Part shown: positions 23,801-24,186 of the stretch, piece after piece
Position numbering within the stretch: position 1 is the stretch's first letter
Layout: each line of letters opens with the position of its first letter
IMG/VR virus record: IMGVR_UViG_3300047481_001570
Coordinates: 1 to 24,186 of that record
Origin: a virus
DNA length: 24,186 nt
Reading direction: 5' to 3' (one strand)
Position numbers and translations under genes: made by a program
The notes under the pieces: model-generated
Databases searched by the model: none
Seen by the model: the letters and a program-made list of their open reading frames with translations, nothing else
Told to the model about the DNA's origin: nothing

Positions 23801-24014
23801 AAATCTACCAAAACCAAACTTTATTGCAATTGATGAAGGTCTTGGAGTATTAGATTCAACTAATCTAAATTCTATGCACGCATTCTTTAATCAACTTAAA
23901 GAACTATTTACATTTAGTCTCGTAATTTCACATATTGACGTAGTTCGAGATATGGTTGATAATATTCTAAGTATTGATATAAAGGATGGTTTTAGTTCAA
24001 TAAGCTATTTATAA
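20847..24014 (+). CDS. gp47/gp46: Fused Mre11-Rad50 (gp47-gp46 / SbcD-SbcC) recombination protein
   Basis: One 1055-aa polypeptide carries both halves of the DNA end-processing complex, which T4 makes as separate gp47 (339 aa) and gp46 (560 aa). Residues 1 to about 370 form the Mre11-type nuclease: D20 and H22 (ADIH), GGD 55-57, GNHD 91-94, H164 (YHG) and GDIH 196-199, where cellular Mre11 has GHxH. From about 372 comes the Rad50-type ATPase: Walker A APNHAGKS (406-413), Q-loop Q523, coiled coils (about 555-725 and 735-900), zinc hook CSYC (730-733), signature ASGMEKF (965-971), Walker B with D996 and E997, and switch H1029. It should resect broken ends to feed recombination-dependent replication. 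The reading frame is unbroken across the junction. The short coiled coils match viral rather than cellular Rad50. Start ATG overlaps the primase stop. Confidence 0.93.
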   Translation: MINKIDCNLQKIDYIYHIADIHIRNWKRHAEYKHIFTKLKKELKKLPKNSIITVGGDIVHAKTDMSPELIAMVDLFFTTLTDIAPTIVICGNHDTNLNNNHRLDALTPIIELLNKENLYYLRDSGVYQLGNVSITVMSLLDNPSRYTKALDVDLRVDKKIAMYHGTIQNSETDTGMILKQGLDAKIFDGYDLVLLGDIHKRQILKQNPYTFYPGSLVQQNFGESYDGHGYSITNVNTLETTFHDIQNDYGYFTLDLQDDIVPDDLPIGPKTTIRIRTKNISPAQLKRVTADVRKKYKCTDITAGIVGTSSATDTTQTDTFLEGDIHNIQYQNTLIAEQLILQQLDDELIHQVIAINTALNAALNNIDRVRNVVWKPKRFEFDNMFSYGENNVIDFERMNGTCGLFAPNHAGKSAVLDALCFCLFDHSFRASKAEQVLNNKKDSFRCKFNFMLNGHDYFIEKKATRYAKGPLKGKLRVDIDFWYIDEDGDIKSLNGEQRRDTDKAIQSYVGTFDDFILTALSLQNNNSNFIEKTQGERKDLLANFLDLKIFDQLTELANKEIRSSVVLLEEYQKQDFETRLADAESMKEKLEKQYENAKEYYESTTKVQMEDLNEEIIGWTEKIQATSADNLNIDQLNESRAKLQKQLDDLIPEVERYNKDLPVRERARDESLARIKSFDENLITQNATLYENNKRELQSVETKLERLKIVVSSKLEKLARLEEHEYDPNCSYCINNVFIKDAQQTKQDLEKDKVLVTELLKNRTDLTDFLVATKQYEDTFLEFKTLKQNHSLLESEYNSTQNRLNQLLNQEQRITFDIKEIDSKISLYEQNKQTIELNKKIQSQIEALKKTLQETKQEASESEHKLRDLHGKIKVSEQIINECNNSLIHMQELVEKVAAYEYYIKLVSRDGIPFNLISRAIPFIQNYVNNILSQVVDFTINLETDGKNINAFIIYDGNKWPLELASGMEKFMSSLAIRVALIKITNLPKPNFIAIDEGLGVLDSTNLNSMHAFFNQLKELFTFSLVISHIDVVRDMVDNILSIDIKDGFSSISYL
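24006..24013 (+). promoter_or_regulatory. TATTTATA box before the last gene
   Basis: Exact TATTTATA covers the last codons and stop of the Mre11-Rad50 gene, ending 13 bases before the ATG at 24027. An AAAAGG run (24017-24022) lies between box and start and is a plausible ribosome-binding site. Together they suggest a new transcription unit begins here. Confidence 0.42.
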
Positions 24015-24026
24015 TTAAAAGGTTTA

Positions 24027-24186
24027 ATGTTAACAACCTACAAAGCGCGTTTAAAAAAAGGATACGCAAACAAAGAGTTTTACATAGAGGATACAACACC
24101 AACATCACCAAACTACTTTGACATTACAGAGTTTCCAGATTATATTGGTGGAGGTAAAAGTATTATAAAAATTAAAGGTGCTGGAC
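24027..24186 (+). CDS. Probable virion protein, 3' end outside window (partial)
   Basis: An ATG at 24027, preceded by AAAAGG at a 4-base spacing, opens a frame that stays open to the window edge (53 complete codons). The peptide begins MLTTYKARLKKGYANKEFYI and continues with a Pro/Thr/Ser segment and an FDITEFPDYIGGGK motif. The pattern is strand-rich and resembles the N-terminus of uncharacterised tail or fibre proteins I recall from marine T4-like phages, but I cannot name it. The box upstream links it to the structural-gene set rather than to the DNA metabolism genes it follows. Confidence 0.7.
   Translation, partial: MLTTYKARLKKGYANKEFYIEDTTPTSPNYFDITEFPDYIGGGKSIIKIKGAG

Noticed and set aside
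1-24186. tRNA genes, CRISPR arrays, insertion sequences, att sites or an integrase
   Set aside because: No cloverleaf-forming gap, no regular spaced repeats, no transposase or recombinase motif; the gaps are too short to hold an RNA gene of this kind.

Overview
The window is a stretch of a contractile-tailed, T4-like bacteriophage genome (Caudoviricetes, myovirus morphology). It is AT-rich, densely packed, and every supported gene lies on the + strand. The evidence is the order baseplate wedge gp25, gp6 (J-like), then a gp7/tail-protein-I-like giant, followed by virion proteins of a type I associate with marine T4-like phages of cyanobacteria and Pelagibacter. That ecological placement is inference from remembered family resemblance; no host gene, tRNA or integrase is present to fix the host.

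Layout: (1) 1-1677 is the 3' part of a long helical structural protein whose start lies outside the window. (2) 1689-10103 is a tight run: a small helical protein, gp25, gp6, a DNRLRE/CBM96-like protein, and two tandem paralogues built from an Ig-like domain plus a jelly-roll-like domain. (3) 10143-16712 holds four separately spaced virion genes: the 1196-aa gp7/gpI-like protein with an embedded lectin-like domain, then 327-, 290- and 348-aa structural proteins. A tandem-hairpin intrinsic terminator follows (16720-16765). (4) 16794-19502 is a 902-aa candidate receptor-binding protein (propeller-like region, LamG-like domain, and a C-terminal module shared with the 348-aa protein). (5) 19505-24014 is a DNA metabolism block: a T7 endonuclease I-type Holliday-junction resolvase, a zinc-ribbon/Toprim primase, and one polypeptide fusing Mre11/gp47-like nuclease with Rad50/gp46-like ATPase. 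(6) From 24027 another gene runs off the window.

The structural genes should build the baseplate wedges and peripheral adhesins. The DNA genes should prime replication, resect ends for recombination-dependent replication, and resolve branched DNA before packaging. The two sets are joined without a visible terminator (2 bases between 19502 and 19505).

Two things stand out. One is the single-chain Mre11-Rad50 fusion with variant catalytic motifs. The other is a recurring TATTTATA box, the reverse complement of the T4 late promoter, at nearly every gene boundary that has a real gap, often only 3-5 bases before the start codon. There is no gene-free stretch longer than about 80 bases.
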